Shown here: positions 34,457 to 44,509 of the stretch, one piece after another
Numbering within the stretch: the stretch's first letter is position 1
Layout: each line of letters opens with the position of its first letter
NCBI GenBank assembly: GCA_007859995.1
Contig: SMSL01000006.1
Span: forward strand, 100,806-164,805
Length of the DNA: 64,000 nucleotides
Direction: 5' to 3'
Origin: Candidatus Brocadiaceae bacterium S225
GTDB lineage: Bacteria; Planctomycetota; Brocadiia; Brocadiales; Scalinduaceae
Translations under genes and position numbers: made by a program
Notes under the pieces: model-generated
What the model saw: only the letters and a program-made list of their open reading frames with translations
Databases searched by the model: none
What the model was told of the DNA's origin: nothing

Positions 34457-36559
34457 TTACTTCTGTGTCTGATCCAATTGGCCTTCAATCAATCTAATCA
34501 TATCCTTTGCTTTGGATGCTTCTTGAAATCTTGCCGAGATTTCAAGAGAGTTCTTGAATTCGTTAAGAGCGTTTTTGAGATCATTGCTTCTGTAATATGC
34601 CATTCCAAGATGGAACCGCATTGTAGGCGAATTTTGCCTTGATGCAACTGCAGATTTCAGGCTTTCGATGGCCTTGATAAAATTGTTTTTTTTAAAGTAT
34701 ATCCAACCCAGTGTGTCCAGAATTGCCGCATCATTTGGGGCTAATTTTGTCGCTTTCAGAGCATATTCCAGGCCTTCATCAAGATTGGTTTCACTCTCCG
34801 CATAGTGATAAGCGAGCTCGTTGTATCCTACTGGAGAATCGGGTGCCAGAGCAATAACCTGTTGATATGCTTCTATGGCTTTATCAATCTTTCCCTGCCT
34901 GGAATATATATTCCCTATCGAGAGGCGGACTGATGCGTTCTCCGGATCCAAGTCTGCCAGCCTTTTGTACTCTTCAACTGAATTGTCCGTTTCACCCATT
35001 AGCAGATAAAGTTTTGCTAAATCGTAATGAGGAGATATAAAGTCCGGTTGTATCTCAACTGTTTTTTCCAGTTGTATAAAAGCCTGGCTGAAATCTTTTT
35101 TATCTATCAGCGTTTTACCCTTTACATACATAGTAATCGGATTATCCGGATGTAGCGCCAATGCCGCATCGCACATCTTAATTGTTTTGTCATACCATTT
35201 GTTCAGATAGAAAAAGATTGCAAGGTTTGTGTACGCAAAAGATTTTTCAATTTCGCCATTAGATTTCAGATCAAGATTTTTTGATCTGAATCCGTTGATA
35301 AAATTATCTGATATTTTTAAGCTCTCTTCCGCAGATTTGACCTTTTCCTGTGACAGGTAAAGGTTTGTCAGAAAAATGTTGATCATCGGGTGATGGATTT
35401 CCGGGGTGACTTCCTGTGCTTTTTTCAGATATATTTCTGCAGTGTCATGGTTGCCTTCAATGTGATTTATCAGAGCGCTGGCTATCATCATGTTGCCTCT
35501 TCCGGTATCAATGCTTTCGGCCTTGCCTATTGTGTCTTTTGCGGATTTAATATCTCCACTTGCTATTTGGAAAGTACCTAAAAGGTAATTTCCTTCAAAG
35601 GAAGATTCCTCTATCTCTATAAACTTACTAATACTTTTAATCGCATCGTCGAAGTTGTCTATGTATGAATAGGATCTGGCCAGTATCATATATGCCTGCG
35701 TAGTGTCCGGATCAATCTTCAGGATTTCAACAGATTGTTCGATTGCATCTTTAAACCTTCCCATTTGAAGATAAAGCGCCGCCAGGCTCTGACGGGCTCT
35801 GATAAAAGTGGGTACTTTCTTAATCACAAGTTTAAATTGTTCTATAGCTTTTTCGTAGCCCTTTAAACCGACCAGTATTGTCGCAAGGCCCATTCGTGCC
35901 ATATGTTCGTCCTCGTCAATTTCAAGAGCTTTTTTATAGTATTTGAAAGACTCTTCGGCATTTCCCTGTAACAGGTAGTTTATGCCAAGGCCCGTATATG
36001 CCAATGCGAGTTCCGGTTCACTCTCAACCGCCTTCCTGAGATATTCGTCAGCTTTATCAAATTCTTTTTTGTCTGTGTGTATCCTTCCGATGTAGTAGAG
36101 TGCGAGAGGGTTGTCTTTGTCCAGGGTTATAGATGTTTGACACTCTTCAATCGCCTCATCAAACTTCTGTCGGGAAAGTAAGATTATTCCTTTAGATAGA
36201 TGTGTAAGCGATAGATTGGTGGATGCATCTTTTAATGAGTCAATTAATTCCTGTGCCCTGTCGACGTTCCCGATCGCAGCGTATGCAACTTGCAGTAGTT
36301 CGTAAGCGAGAATGCTCTTCTTGTTGATTGCCAGTAACTCTTCGCAATTTTTAAAGACCTCAACGAGTCTCCCTCTCCTCAGGTTATAAAAAGCCTGGTT
36401 CTGGAGTTCGAATACTGATGGTTCAACTCTCAAAATAGAAACCGCAGATGAAGTAGAACTGTTCTGCACTATAAACAGGCATACTATTGAAATGATAAAA
36501 AGTTTTCTGATAGTTAATAATTGGAAGCGTTTTGTTTTTGATAAAAGTTCAATTTTCAT
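34457..36559 (-). CDS. Exported/anchored protein with about 17 TPR repeats
   Basis: A signal anchor (residues ~18-38, KLFIISIVCLFIVQNSS) precedes continuous TPR units to residue ~680. Examples are FDEAIEECQTSITLDKDNPLALYYIGRIHTDKKEF and IDKAIEAYQQVIALAPDSPVGYNELAYHYAESETNLDEGLEYALKA. The last repeats resemble PEP-CTERM/exosortase-associated TPR proteins. It starts 2 bp after purN ends, so both are likely co-transcribed. It is probably a periplasmic scaffold; its partner is unknown. Confidence 0.8.
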   Translation of the reverse strand: MKIELLSKTKRFQLLTIRKLFIISIVCLFIVQNSSTSSAVSILRVEPSVFELQNQAFYNLRRGRLVEVFKNCEELLAINKKSILAYELLQVAYAAIGNVDRAQELIDSLKDASTNLSLTHLSKGIILLSRQKFDEAIEECQTSITLDKDNPLALYYIGRIHTDKKEFDKADEYLRKAVESEPELALAYTGLGINYLLQGNAEESFKYYKKALEIDEDEHMARMGLATILVGLKGYEKAIEQFKLVIKKVPTFIRARQSLAALYLQMGRFKDAIEQSVEILKIDPDTTQAYMILARSYSYIDNFDDAIKSISKFIEIEESSFEGNYLLGTFQIASGDIKSAKDTIGKAESIDTGRGNMMIASALINHIEGNHDTAEIYLKKAQEVTPEIHHPMINIFLTNLYLSQEKVKSAEESLKISDNFINGFRSKNLDLKSNGEIEKSFAYTNLAIFFYLNKWYDKTIKMCDAALALHPDNPITMYVKGKTLIDKKDFSQAFIQLEKTVEIQPDFISPHYDLAKLYLLMGETDNSVEEYKRLADLDPENASVRLSIGNIYSRQGKIDKAIEAYQQVIALAPDSPVGYNELAYHYAESETNLDEGLEYALKATKLAPNDAAILDTLGWIYFKKNNFIKAIESLKSAVASRQNSPTMRFHLGMAYYRSNDLKNALNEFKNSLEISARFQEASKAKDMIRLIEGQLDQTQK

Positions 36560-36561
36560 AA

Positions 36562-37194
36562 TTAGTGGTTTAAGACCCTGACCTTTCTTCCTTTAATTTG
36601 TAATTTTCCTTCAGCAAAGAGACGTATTGCTTCAGGATACGCTATGCACTCCTCCTTGAAAACCTTTTGTGCAAGTGTGTCCGGAGTGTCATCGGCATCT
36701 ACGTGAACTGTTCTCTGTATAATGATCGGTCCATGATCATATTCGTTATCAACGAAATGGACTGTACACCCTGATATTTTGACACCGCTTTCAATCGCTG
36801 CCTCGTGAACATGGTGGCCATAATATCCTTTGCCACAGAAAGAGGGGATTAATCCAGGGTGAATGTTCATCACCTTGCCGGCATATGTATCCGGTATTTT
36901 GAAAAGGTGCAGAAAACCGGCAAGTATTATCAGGTCAACAGGATATTTTTCGATCTCTTTTATTATTGTGTCACTGAAAGTTTTTGACTGGTTATAGTCT
37001 TTGTGTTGTACTATGACAGTGGGAATACCGTTTTTTTCTGCTCTCTTTATACCATAGGCATCCGGAGAGTTGCATACGACAACCTGGATTCTGGCATTAA
37101 GGGAGTTATCGTTTATTTTGTCAATAATGTTTTGGAGTGTTGTTCCTCCACCGGAAATAAGTATTGCTAAATTAAGGCTCTTGGATGCAGACAT
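36562..37194 (-). CDS. purN: Phosphoribosylglycinamide formyltransferase (GART)
   Basis: The 210-residue protein shows LAILISGGGTTLQNIIDKI, the active-site Asn-His in MNIHPGLIPSFCGKGYYG, and the catalytic Asp loop VDNEYDHGPIIIQR. It transfers a formyl group from 10-formyl-THF to GAR in purine synthesis. purL lies 3 kb away on the other strand. It sits in a leftward run with accA and two unknown genes. Confidence 0.95.
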   Translation of the reverse strand: MSASKSLNLAILISGGGTTLQNIIDKINDNSLNARIQVVVCNSPDAYGIKRAEKNGIPTVIVQHKDYNQSKTFSDTIIKEIEKYPVDLIILAGFLHLFKIPDTYAGKVMNIHPGLIPSFCGKGYYGHHVHEAAIESGVKISGCTVHFVDNEYDHGPIIIQRTVHVDADDTPDTLAQKVFKEECIAYPEAIRLFAEGKLQIKGRKVRVLNH

Positions 37195-37285
37195 ATTCTG
37201 TGTCCGATTAAAAGTGAGTTAAAGTTATAAAGGAATGGCAAATTTTCGTTTTTCCTTTCAATCGTAAATCTCTTAAAACCTAAAT

Positions 37286-37807
37286 CTATTTTACCCCTTT
37301 GTGTTGGGTGACTTTGACCCAAATTGGTGTATCGGAAAGGGATTCTTCCTGAACGTGTTTAATGATTTCTGCTGTGTGTTCTATGATCTGTTCTCTTTTA
37401 CAATTTGACGGGAAGAAATGGAGGATTTCTGTTTCTACTTCACTTCCTTCATCAGCATGTGCTTTGTCCGGGATCATATCTATTGAATAGTCCAAGGGTA
37501 TTATGCCGCGATATTTACGGAGCAGTTCATCGTAATCGTTAAAAATGTTCTGCATGAGAATCCTGGAATCGCCTGTTTCATCATGTGCTTTTTCAAGGAT
37601 TGCTTTATGTAAATCAATCAGATACTCCCGCTCTTTACCAAACTGTGTGTATTGGTGTTCGTATGTACATGAACTGGCCTCCTTATAAGATTCTTTGATC
37701 GAAGCAAGTGTTTCGAACTTACCCTTAAACCACTCTTCGAAGCTTTTCTGCAACTGTTCAAGATTGAAGCTGACTCTTTTTGCCATATCTAATAACATTT
37801 CTCTCAT
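37286..37807 (-). CDS. Uncharacterised soluble protein
   Basis: The 173-residue protein is acidic and mainly helical in its first two thirds (SFNLEQLQKSFEEWFKGKFE, KEREYLIDLHKAILEKAHDE) and ends with SDTPIWVKVTQHKGVK. No signal peptide, membrane segment or known motif. It lies between an exported unknown protein and purN on the same strand, with 40-90 bp gaps, and appears genuinely coding. Confidence 0.6.
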   Translation of the reverse strand: MREMLLDMAKRVSFNLEQLQKSFEEWFKGKFETLASIKESYKEASSCTYEHQYTQFGKEREYLIDLHKAILEKAHDETGDSRILMQNIFNDYDELLRKYRGIIPLDYSIDMIPDKAHADEGSEVETEILHFFPSNCKREQIIEHTAEIIKHVQEESLSDTPIWVKVTQHKGVK

Positions 37808-37846
37808 AATCGTATCCTTTTCTTATTTAATCAATTTAGGTCACAC

Positions 37847-38365
37847 TTACTTTTGTGTCAGGTTTAAGAGAACTTTCCAACTGCCTTCTTCATTTACCAG
37901 TGTGAAAGTTCCCCTCTCTTTACCCATTGGTACGTCACCTTTTTTCAGGTACTGCGTCAGCATATGTCTAGCTGCTTCCTGTGGGTTTTCCATGCTTTTT
38001 TGACCGTGAAAAGGCCCGAATATTTCACCCATCACTTTGGACATGTCCGGGGAGGTTACGGTAATATCTACAGATGCATTATCTTTATTTATAATTATTT
38101 CATTTATCTTGTACTTGCGCAGTGTAGAAACGGTCTTTGCGATTTCTTGAGCAAAAGAATCTCCAATGCTGTTTTGCTTTATAAATTCAATCCTGCTTAT
38201 AGTGTTCTTGTCTGATGTTGAAAGATAACTATATGTTTTTTTCAGGTTATTTGAATAGAGTGATTTTAAGTACTTTGTCAGTACTTGATCTGGTGCTTCC
38301 TTCCCAAAACCAAATACCGGACTGGTAATCAGAAGAATTAAAATTATTATAGTAGGTTTTCTCAA
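37847..38365 (-). CDS. Exported protein, DUF4878/NTF2-like
   Basis: A signal peptide (MRKPTIIILILLITSPVFGF) is followed by a 150-residue domain. It opens with a helix pair (APDQVLTKYLKSLYSNNLKKTYSYLS), crosses beta-strands (INEIIINKDNASVDITVTSP), and ends RGTFTLVNEEGSWKVLLNL. That order of helices, strands and a final xGxWKV strand is typical of NTF2-like lipoprotein-type domains such as DUF4878. Assignment is by pattern only. Confidence 0.6.
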   Translation of the reverse strand: MRKPTIIILILLITSPVFGFGKEAPDQVLTKYLKSLYSNNLKKTYSYLSTSDKNTISRIEFIKQNSIGDSFAQEIAKTVSTLRKYKINEIIINKDNASVDITVTSPDMSKVMGEIFGPFHGQKSMENPQEAARHMLTQYLKKGDVPMGKERGTFTLVNEEGSWKVLLNLTQK

Positions 38366-38417
38366 GAAAGATTCTCTAGCTTTAGTTCACTTAAGGCACT
38401 TCAAAACTTTGTTCCAA

Positions 38418-39374
38418 CTATTCACCGCCCAGGAAACAACCAATTTTTCTATATTTTTGATATCTTTTCTCGATTAATTCATCTATAGGTATTGCCTGGA
38501 GTTCATCTATATATCGAACGATAGTTTCCTTTAATATCCTGGTCATCTCCCCTGGATTGTTGTGTGCTGCTCCTGCCGGTTCCGGAATGATTTCGTCAAC
38601 TATTTTCAGCTTGTATAATTCCTTTGCCGTCAAATGTAAAGCGTTTGCGGCCTCCTCTGCACTATCTTTGCTTTTCCATAAGATAGCCGCACAACCCTCA
38701 GGTGAGATAACAGAGCAATAAGCGTATTCCAGGATCGAGAATTTATCACCCACACCGATTCCCAGTGCGCCACCACTTCCACCTTCTCCAATGACAATAC
38801 AGATTATTGGAGTTCTAAGCTTGCTCATTTCTGCAATGTTTATAGCTATTGCATGTGCCTGGCCTCGCTCCTCTGCTCCTATATCCGGATTTGCTCCTGG
38901 TGTGTCGATTAGCGTAACTATAGGTAATTTAAATTTCTCTGCCAGTTTCATTTTCTGTAATGCTTTTCTATATCCTTCCGGGTTGGGCATTCCAAAGTTG
39001 CTGGCGATTCTCTCTTTTGTCGTTTTTCCTTTATGTTGGCCAATTATCAGAGCTTTTTTCCCGCCAATAGTACCAAAACCTGTGACCATTGCGGTGTCGT
39101 CCCCAAAATTACGATCTCCGTGTAGTTCTATAAAATCGTCAACCATCCCTTTTAGATGATCAGAAAAGGGAGGTCGAAGATGGTGGCGTGCTATTTTTAC
39201 TATTTCGTAGGGGGTAAGATTGGAATACATTTCTTTCTGAAGACCTGTTCTCTGTTCTTCCAGTTTTTCTATCTGAACAGATGTGTCATCTTGTTTCGTA
39301 TCATTTTTAAGTTCTTGAATACGTTGTTCTAATTCAAGAATAGTATCTTCTATGGTTTTTGTACCATTGGTCAT
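38418..39374 (-). CDS. accA: Acetyl-CoA carboxylase carboxyltransferase subunit alpha
   Basis: The protein is a full-length AccA. It has an N-terminal helical region (LELEQRIQELKND, YEIVKIARHHLRPPFSDHL), then ELHGDRNFGDDTAMVTGFG, IGQHKGKTTKERIASNFGMP, DTPGANPDIGAEERGQA and GEGGSGGALGIGVGDKF, which form the carboxybiotin-binding crotonase-like fold. With AccD it makes malonyl-CoA for fatty acid synthesis; accD is not in the window. The ATG at 39374 has GGA 8 bases upstream and is preferred over a GTG at 39386. Confidence 0.95.
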   Translation of the reverse strand: MTNGTKTIEDTILELEQRIQELKNDTKQDDTSVQIEKLEEQRTGLQKEMYSNLTPYEIVKIARHHLRPPFSDHLKGMVDDFIELHGDRNFGDDTAMVTGFGTIGGKKALIIGQHKGKTTKERIASNFGMPNPEGYRKALQKMKLAEKFKLPIVTLIDTPGANPDIGAEERGQAHAIAINIAEMSKLRTPIICIVIGEGGSGGALGIGVGDKFSILEYAYCSVISPEGCAAILWKSKDSAEEAANALHLTAKELYKLKIVDEIIPEPAGAAHNNPGEMTRILKETIVRYIDELQAIPIDELIEKRYQKYRKIGCFLGGE

Positions 39375-39580
39375 AACAAATTCCACATTAAAATCTATAA
39401 AGTCTCATTGATTTAAGCTGTTGGTGTAAACTTCTCTCAATTTTAACAGTTTTTTTATGCAAATCAAGTGAATATAGACTAATTAAAATTGACAAAATTC
39501 TCTTGCAAGGTTAACATCGCCATGTAAAATTTACCATTGATTGCAGTACTAGCTTAAGCTTTTTTGGAAAAATATAGCGA

Positions 39581-40447
39581 ATGAACTTCGGAGTTGTTGC
39601 CATAGTTGGGACTGGTTTGATAGGCGGTTCAATAGGGCTTTGCCTGAAAGAGAGAGGCCTGGCAACGGCGATTATAGGCGTTGGACACCGTAAAGTCTCA
39701 ATAAATAAGGCGCTTAAGATTAAGGCCATAGATGAAGGTACAACCAATATTGAAAAAGCAGCAAAACAAGCTGACATTATAATATTAGCAACTTCTGTAA
39801 ACCTCATACCCGACTACGCAAAGAAAATAATCCCCTTGATGAAGAAATCGGCAATTCTAACTGATGTGGGAAGCACCAAGGATTATATTGTTTCTCAGGT
39901 CAACAATGAGATAAAGAGTACGTGTAATGGAGAAAAACCAAATTTTATAGGTGCACATCCTCTTGCGGGTTCAGAGAAGAGAGGTATCGAATCTGCCAGG
40001 CCGAACCTTTTTGAAGGAAGTGTATGCGTGCTTACACCAACAAATTTTAATTCAAAAAAGTGTATAACAAGGTTGTCAAATATGTGGAAAGCATTGGGTG
40101 CCAGAATAAGTATTATGACCCCTTCTAAACATGATGAGATCCTGGCACTTGTCAGCCATTTACCTCATTTTGTTGCATCCAGTCTTGCCGGTGTTATTGA
40201 TGAGAAACATTGGAAATTTGCTGCCGGCGGATTGAGAGATACGACAAGGATCGCTTCAGGAGACCCTGAACTTTGGTTAAGTATAAGCAGGCAGAATAAG
40301 CAGAAAATAATTGAGGCATTGAGATGTTTTTCAAAAGAGGTAGAGTGTACGATAAATGACCTGGAACAGGGAAACGATAAAAAACTTTTAGGCCGATTGA
40401 AAAAGGCAAAGACAGTCCGTGATAAGAAAAAATGGAAACAAGAATAG
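39581..40447 (+). CDS. tyrA: Prephenate dehydrogenase
   Basis: The N-terminal Rossmann fold shows VAIVGTGLIGGSIGLCLKER, then IIILATSVNLIPDYAKKI and TDVGSTKDYIV. The catalytic region has FIGAHPLAGSEKRGIESAR and ALVSHLPHFVASSLAG, followed by the C-terminal helical dimerisation domain (GGLRDTTRIASGDPELW). It converts prephenate to 4-hydroxyphenylpyruvate for tyrosine. The end overlaps purL by 16 bp, indicating co-translation. The 194-bp divergent gap to accA contains TTGACA at 39489 and AT-rich sequence. Confidence 0.93.
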   Translation: MNFGVVAIVGTGLIGGSIGLCLKERGLATAIIGVGHRKVSINKALKIKAIDEGTTNIEKAAKQADIIILATSVNLIPDYAKKIIPLMKKSAILTDVGSTKDYIVSQVNNEIKSTCNGEKPNFIGAHPLAGSEKRGIESARPNLFEGSVCVLTPTNFNSKKCITRLSNMWKALGARISIMTPSKHDEILALVSHLPHFVASSLAGVIDEKHWKFAAGGLRDTTRIASGDPELWLSISRQNKQKIIEALRCFSKEVECTINDLEQGNDKKLLGRLKKAKTVRDKKKWKQE

Positions 40448-43335
40448 AGGTTTTTACTAAAGAACATTTCCCTGATTCCATCGGAAATGAGATAGCTTCA
40501 GAGGTTGTGCATATGGGGATTACATCTGTAGATGAAATTCGCATGGTGCAGGTGTACCTGATAGAAGGAGATCTGTCAGGCGAAGACATTGAGAGAATCT
40601 GCGACGAACTCTTAATAGACGGACTGACACAGGATTATATCTGCATTAATAGATCGTCAGATGTACAGGCAGAAAAAATTAAGCCTGGCCACAAATGGCA
40701 GGGTAGTAATGCTCATGCGATTGAGGTAACCCGTAAACGGGGTGTAATGGATCCGGTGGAATCCACTGTGGTCAAGGGGATTAAAGATTTGGGTCTGAGT
40801 GCCAGGTCGGTAAAAACTGCAAAAAGATTTTTGATAGCTGGCCAGCTTACGACCGATCAACTCGAAACTATCGCAAACAAAGTACTTGCTAATAAAATAA
40901 TAGAAGATGTTTTCATAGACAAAGATAATCTGTTTTATGAGGGAGAAAATGGAACAGTAGATTACGTTTTCCACAGGCAGGAGCTTGACATACTGGATGC
41001 AGATGATGAACAACTTCTGGAAGTTAGTGAGAGAGGGCAGATGTATTTAACTGTTCCGGAGATGAAGGCTGTCCAGAAGTATTTTGCCGCACTGGGTAGA
41101 AAGCCTACAGACGTTGAACTGGAAACAGTTGCTCAGACATGGTCTGAACACTGCATGCATAAAACGTTTAAGGGGATAATAGATTATAATGGAGAACATA
41201 TTGATAATCTTCTTGCCAATACAATAGTAAAAGCTACTTCAGAATTGAATAAACCGTGGTGCATTTCTGTATTTAAGGATAATGCGGGTATAATTGAGTT
41301 TGATGAAGACTATAATATTTGTTTCAAAGTTGAGACACACAATCATCCCTCTGCAATCGAACCTTATGGCGGTGCGAATACGGGAATTGGTGGTGTCATA
41401 AGAGATACCTTAGGTACCGGCCTGGGAGCCAAACCGATTTTAAATACAAATGTTTTCTGCTTTGGCCCTCTGGATATGCCACAGGAAAAGATTCCGGAAG
41501 GTGTTCTTCATCCAAAAAGAATTTTTAAAGGTGTCGTCTCAGGTGTCAGGGATTATGGGAATCGTATGGGAATACCTACAGTGAATGGTGCGATTTTTTT
41601 CGATGAAAGGTATGCAGGTAATCCACTTGTTTATTGTGGAAATGTAGGATTGATTGCAAAGGATAAGTGTGAAAAGGAGTCGTATAAGGGTGACTTGATA
41701 CTACTTGTGGGTGGTAGAACTGGTAGGGACGGTATACACGGAGCGACATTTTCATCTGTAGAATTGACTCATCAATCGGAGGTTGTATCCGGGGGTGCAG
41801 TTCAGATTGGTGATCCGATAATGGAGAGAAAGGTTACGGACGCACTCTTAATAGCGCGGGATCTCGGTCTGTACAATAATATTACTGATTGCGGTGCCGG
41901 AGGTCTCTCTTCTGCAGTGGGTGAGATGGGTGAACAGCTTGGAGCTGTTGTTGATCTTGAAAAAGTACCTCTTAAATATGACGGATTGTCTTATTCAGAA
42001 ATCTGGATTTCAGAGGCTCAGGAGAGAATGGTACTTTCTGTACCGCCTGAAAACATGGAAGAGATCAGGGCTGTTTTTGAAGGGGAAGATGTAGAGGCTA
42101 CATTTATTGGAGAGTTTACGGGAGACAAAAGATTACACTTGAGATACAAGGGTGAGACGGTTGCTGATATTGAAATGGCATTTCTGCATGATGGACTGCC
42201 CAGGATTACACGGAAGGCAACGTGGCATTTACCGTCTCATAAAGAACCGGATATAAAAGAGAAGACGGATTATGGTGAAGATTTGAAAAGAATCCTCTCC
42301 TCATGGAATGTCTGTAGCAAAGAGTGGGTAATCCGGCAATATGATCATGAGGTGCAGGGCGGAAGCGTTCTGAAACCACTGCTGGGAGTGGATAATGATG
42401 GCCCTGGTGATGCGTGCATAGTCCGGCCGGTTTTAGGTTCTGACAAAGGAGTAATTGTATCGAATGGTATGAACCCTAAATATGGTGACATAGATCCTTA
42501 TCATATGGCCTCTTCTGCAATTGATGAGGCCTTACGACAAGTTGTATCTGTGGGTGGCAGTCTGGAAAGAGTTGCTCTTTTAGACAATTTCAGCTGGGGC
42601 AATACGGGTAAACCTGAGTGTCTGGGAGGTCTTGTGAGAGCGTCAAGAGGATGTTATGACACTGCGTTGTATTATGGAACTCCTTTTATATCGGGCAAGG
42701 ACAGCTTGAATAATGAGTTTACGGCAGGAGATAAAACTATTGCAATACCACCAACTCTGTTGATCTCTGCCATATGTGTAATGCCGGATGTTACCAGGGC
42801 GATTTCAATGGATGTGAAATCACCCGGCAATCTGATTTATGTTATAGGTATGACAAAAAATGAACTTGGCGGTTCACACTACTATTATACACACGGTTTT
42901 GTAGGGAATTCAGTTCCTAAAGTAGACACAGAGACTGCAAAGAGAACGATGGATGTACTTGCAAATGCTACGGGAAAGGGTTTGGTCAGATCATGTCATG
43001 ACTGCTCGGAGGGTGGAATCGCTGTTACGGCAGCTGAAATGAGCTTTGCGGGCGGATACGGAATGGAACTTGATTTGTCTCAAGTACCAGTGGAAGAAGG
43101 GATTGCCAGGGATGACATAGTTCTATTTGCTGAATCTAATACGCGATTTGTAGTAGAAGTTGAGCAGCAGAAACAGGGTGAATTTGAGGCGGCAATTGAG
43201 GGCATTTCATACGGTTGTATAGGAAAAGTTGTAGAAAACGATATGTTTACGGTCTTATCCCTAAACGGCGAAAAAGTGATCTCTGAGAAGATCTCTGCTC
43301 TTAAAGAGGCATGGCAGGCAACTTTGAAGTTGTGA
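40432..43335 (+). CDS. purL: Phosphoribosylformylglycinamidine synthase PurL with N-terminal PurS-like domains
   Basis: The 967-residue protein begins with two PurS-like domains in tandem: residues ~1-80 (METRIEVFTKEHFPDSIGNE... VYLIEGDLSGEDIERI) and ~85-165 (AIEVTRKRGVMDPVESTVVK... RFLIAGQLTTDQLETIA). The PurL core follows with TWSEHCMHKTFKGIIDYNGE, VETHNHPSAIEPYGGANTGIGG, ITDCGAGGLSSAVGEMGE and SCHDCSEGGIAVTAAEMSF. It stops without the C-terminal glutaminase of large PurL, so a separate PurQ is expected elsewhere. It makes FGAM in purine synthesis. Confidence 0.95.
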   Translation: METRIEVFTKEHFPDSIGNEIASEVVHMGITSVDEIRMVQVYLIEGDLSGEDIERICDELLIDGLTQDYICINRSSDVQAEKIKPGHKWQGSNAHAIEVTRKRGVMDPVESTVVKGIKDLGLSARSVKTAKRFLIAGQLTTDQLETIANKVLANKIIEDVFIDKDNLFYEGENGTVDYVFHRQELDILDADDEQLLEVSERGQMYLTVPEMKAVQKYFAALGRKPTDVELETVAQTWSEHCMHKTFKGIIDYNGEHIDNLLANTIVKATSELNKPWCISVFKDNAGIIEFDEDYNICFKVETHNHPSAIEPYGGANTGIGGVIRDTLGTGLGAKPILNTNVFCFGPLDMPQEKIPEGVLHPKRIFKGVVSGVRDYGNRMGIPTVNGAIFFDERYAGNPLVYCGNVGLIAKDKCEKESYKGDLILLVGGRTGRDGIHGATFSSVELTHQSEVVSGGAVQIGDPIMERKVTDALLIARDLGLYNNITDCGAGGLSSAVGEMGEQLGAVVDLEKVPLKYDGLSYSEIWISEAQERMVLSVPPENMEEIRAVFEGEDVEATFIGEFTGDKRLHLRYKGETVADIEMAFLHDGLPRITRKATWHLPSHKEPDIKEKTDYGEDLKRILSSWNVCSKEWVIRQYDHEVQGGSVLKPLLGVDNDGPGDACIVRPVLGSDKGVIVSNGMNPKYGDIDPYHMASSAIDEALRQVVSVGGSLERVALLDNFSWGNTGKPECLGGLVRASRGCYDTALYYGTPFISGKDSLNNEFTAGDKTIAIPPTLLISAICVMPDVTRAISMDVKSPGNLIYVIGMTKNELGGSHYYYTHGFVGNSVPKVDTETAKRTMDVLANATGKGLVRSCHDCSEGGIAVTAAEMSFAGGYGMELDLSQVPVEEGIARDDIVLFAESNTRFVVEVEQQKQGEFEAAIEGISYGCIGKVVENDMFTVLSLNGEKVISEKISALKEAWQATLKL

Positions 43336-43354
43336 TGTGAAAACAAACTGGACT

Positions 43355-43370
43355 CCTCTCGAAAGAGAGG
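43355..43370. other. Short GAAA-loop hairpin between convergent genes
   Basis: CCTCTC GAAA GAGAGG forms a stable tetraloop hairpin 20 bp after purL. No T-run follows on either strand, so it is not a classical intrinsic terminator; it may protect the 3' end or belong to a dispersed repeat. Confidence 0.35.
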
Positions 43371-43500
43371 AAAACCCCATACTTCCCGGGACAAAAGACA
43401 CCGGGGACTTTTCGCAGGAAATCCCGTCGGTTCAATCTGCAATAGTAATTCAGGCAAGCCTTGTCTGAAAAAACACAATTTTAGAACAGCTTAATCCAGA

Positions 43501-44508
43501 TTATAGCAGGTTTTCTATTATTTTCTTTTCAGGTTCGAATGTGTTTAATTGACTTAGCCCAAGATGTTCTATTGCCGCCTTGATAAGTTTTTCCTCAGAA
43601 TTATTACCTGTGTAAAATGTACCGGCTTCTATCAGAGCTTCTTTTGGAACGAGACCAATTACTTCACTTCCCGTTACCTCTATACCATGTACTTTGGCCT
43701 GGGCCTTTATGGTTTCAAATACTTTGTGTATAGAGGTTTTTTTATAATTAGTCAGATTCAGGGAAACCTGTGTTATATTGTATTCATTTAGTTCTACGCC
43801 TATTGCCTTTACACATTTTAAAAGTCCCGGAACCCTCTTCTTCGCGCCTGCCTCATCAATTATCATGGAACCGGATTCTCTTACCTTTTTAGCTATCTCG
43901 TTGGCGATACTTACGTTCCTGGTATTGAGGTTTACGTTATAGGCAATCAGGAAGAATCGTGACCCAATCACTGTGGCGCCGGATTTCCTGACCTTATCAT
44001 TGTATTCTGTGGGACCGTAATCAGGTATCCAATCTTTCAGTTTTTGTTCCAGTCCTTCATATTCGCCTTTTCTGATATTTTCAAGGTTTCTTCTTTCTGC
44101 CGACATCGCAGAATCTTCATATAGATACACAGGAATGCCCAGTTTCTCTCCTACGTCTTTTCCCAGTTCATTTGATAATCTTACACATTCATCCTTTGTC
44201 ACATTAGCGACAGGTATTAAGGGACAGACATCAGTTGCGCCTATCCTTGGATGTTCTCCCTTTTGACGTGACATGTCTATTAGTTCGGATGCAGTCGCTA
44301 TTGCCTTAAATGCAGCTTCTTTTACACAGAGTGGTTCTCCGGCAAATGTAATTACAGTCCTGTTGTAGTCCTTGTCAGGTTCGACGTTCAAGAGTTTAAC
44401 ATTCTGCGTTGAACGTACAGATGATGCAATTTTTTCTACAATATCAGTATTCTGTCCTTCACTGAAGTTTGGTACGCATTCGATAATTTTTTTATCTGTA
44501 TTGATCAT
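43501..44508 (-). CDS. ftcD: Glutamate formimidoyltransferase
   Basis: The protein starts at the ATG at 44508 (MINTDKKIIECVPNFSEGQN), leaving about 335 residues. Family motifs include KLLNVEPDKDYNRTVITFAG, KGEHPRIGATDVCPLIPVAN, YLYEDSAMSAERRNLENIRKG and GATVIGSRFFLIAYNVNLNT. It transfers a formimino group from formiminoglutamate to THF; only the transferase domain is present, not the cyclodeaminase. It is the last gene of rnpA-yidD-ftcD, an unusual neighbour for those genes. An upstream in-frame start at 44541 would overlap yidD. Confidence 0.92.
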   Translation of the reverse strand: MINTDKKIIECVPNFSEGQNTDIVEKIASSVRSTQNVKLLNVEPDKDYNRTVITFAGEPLCVKEAAFKAIATASELIDMSRQKGEHPRIGATDVCPLIPVANVTKDECVRLSNELGKDVGEKLGIPVYLYEDSAMSAERRNLENIRKGEYEGLEQKLKDWIPDYGPTEYNDKVRKSGATVIGSRFFLIAYNVNLNTRNVSIANEIAKKVRESGSMIIDEAGAKKRVPGLLKCVKAIGVELNEYNITQVSLNLTNYKKTSIHKVFETIKAQAKVHGIEVTGSEVIGLVPKEALIEAGTFYTGNNSEEKLIKAAIEHLGLSQLNTFEPEKKIIENLL

Positions 44509-44509
44509 T

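Noticed and set aside
43355..43370. Bidirectional terminator between purL and ftcD
   Set aside because: The hairpin is stable but no T-run follows on either strand.
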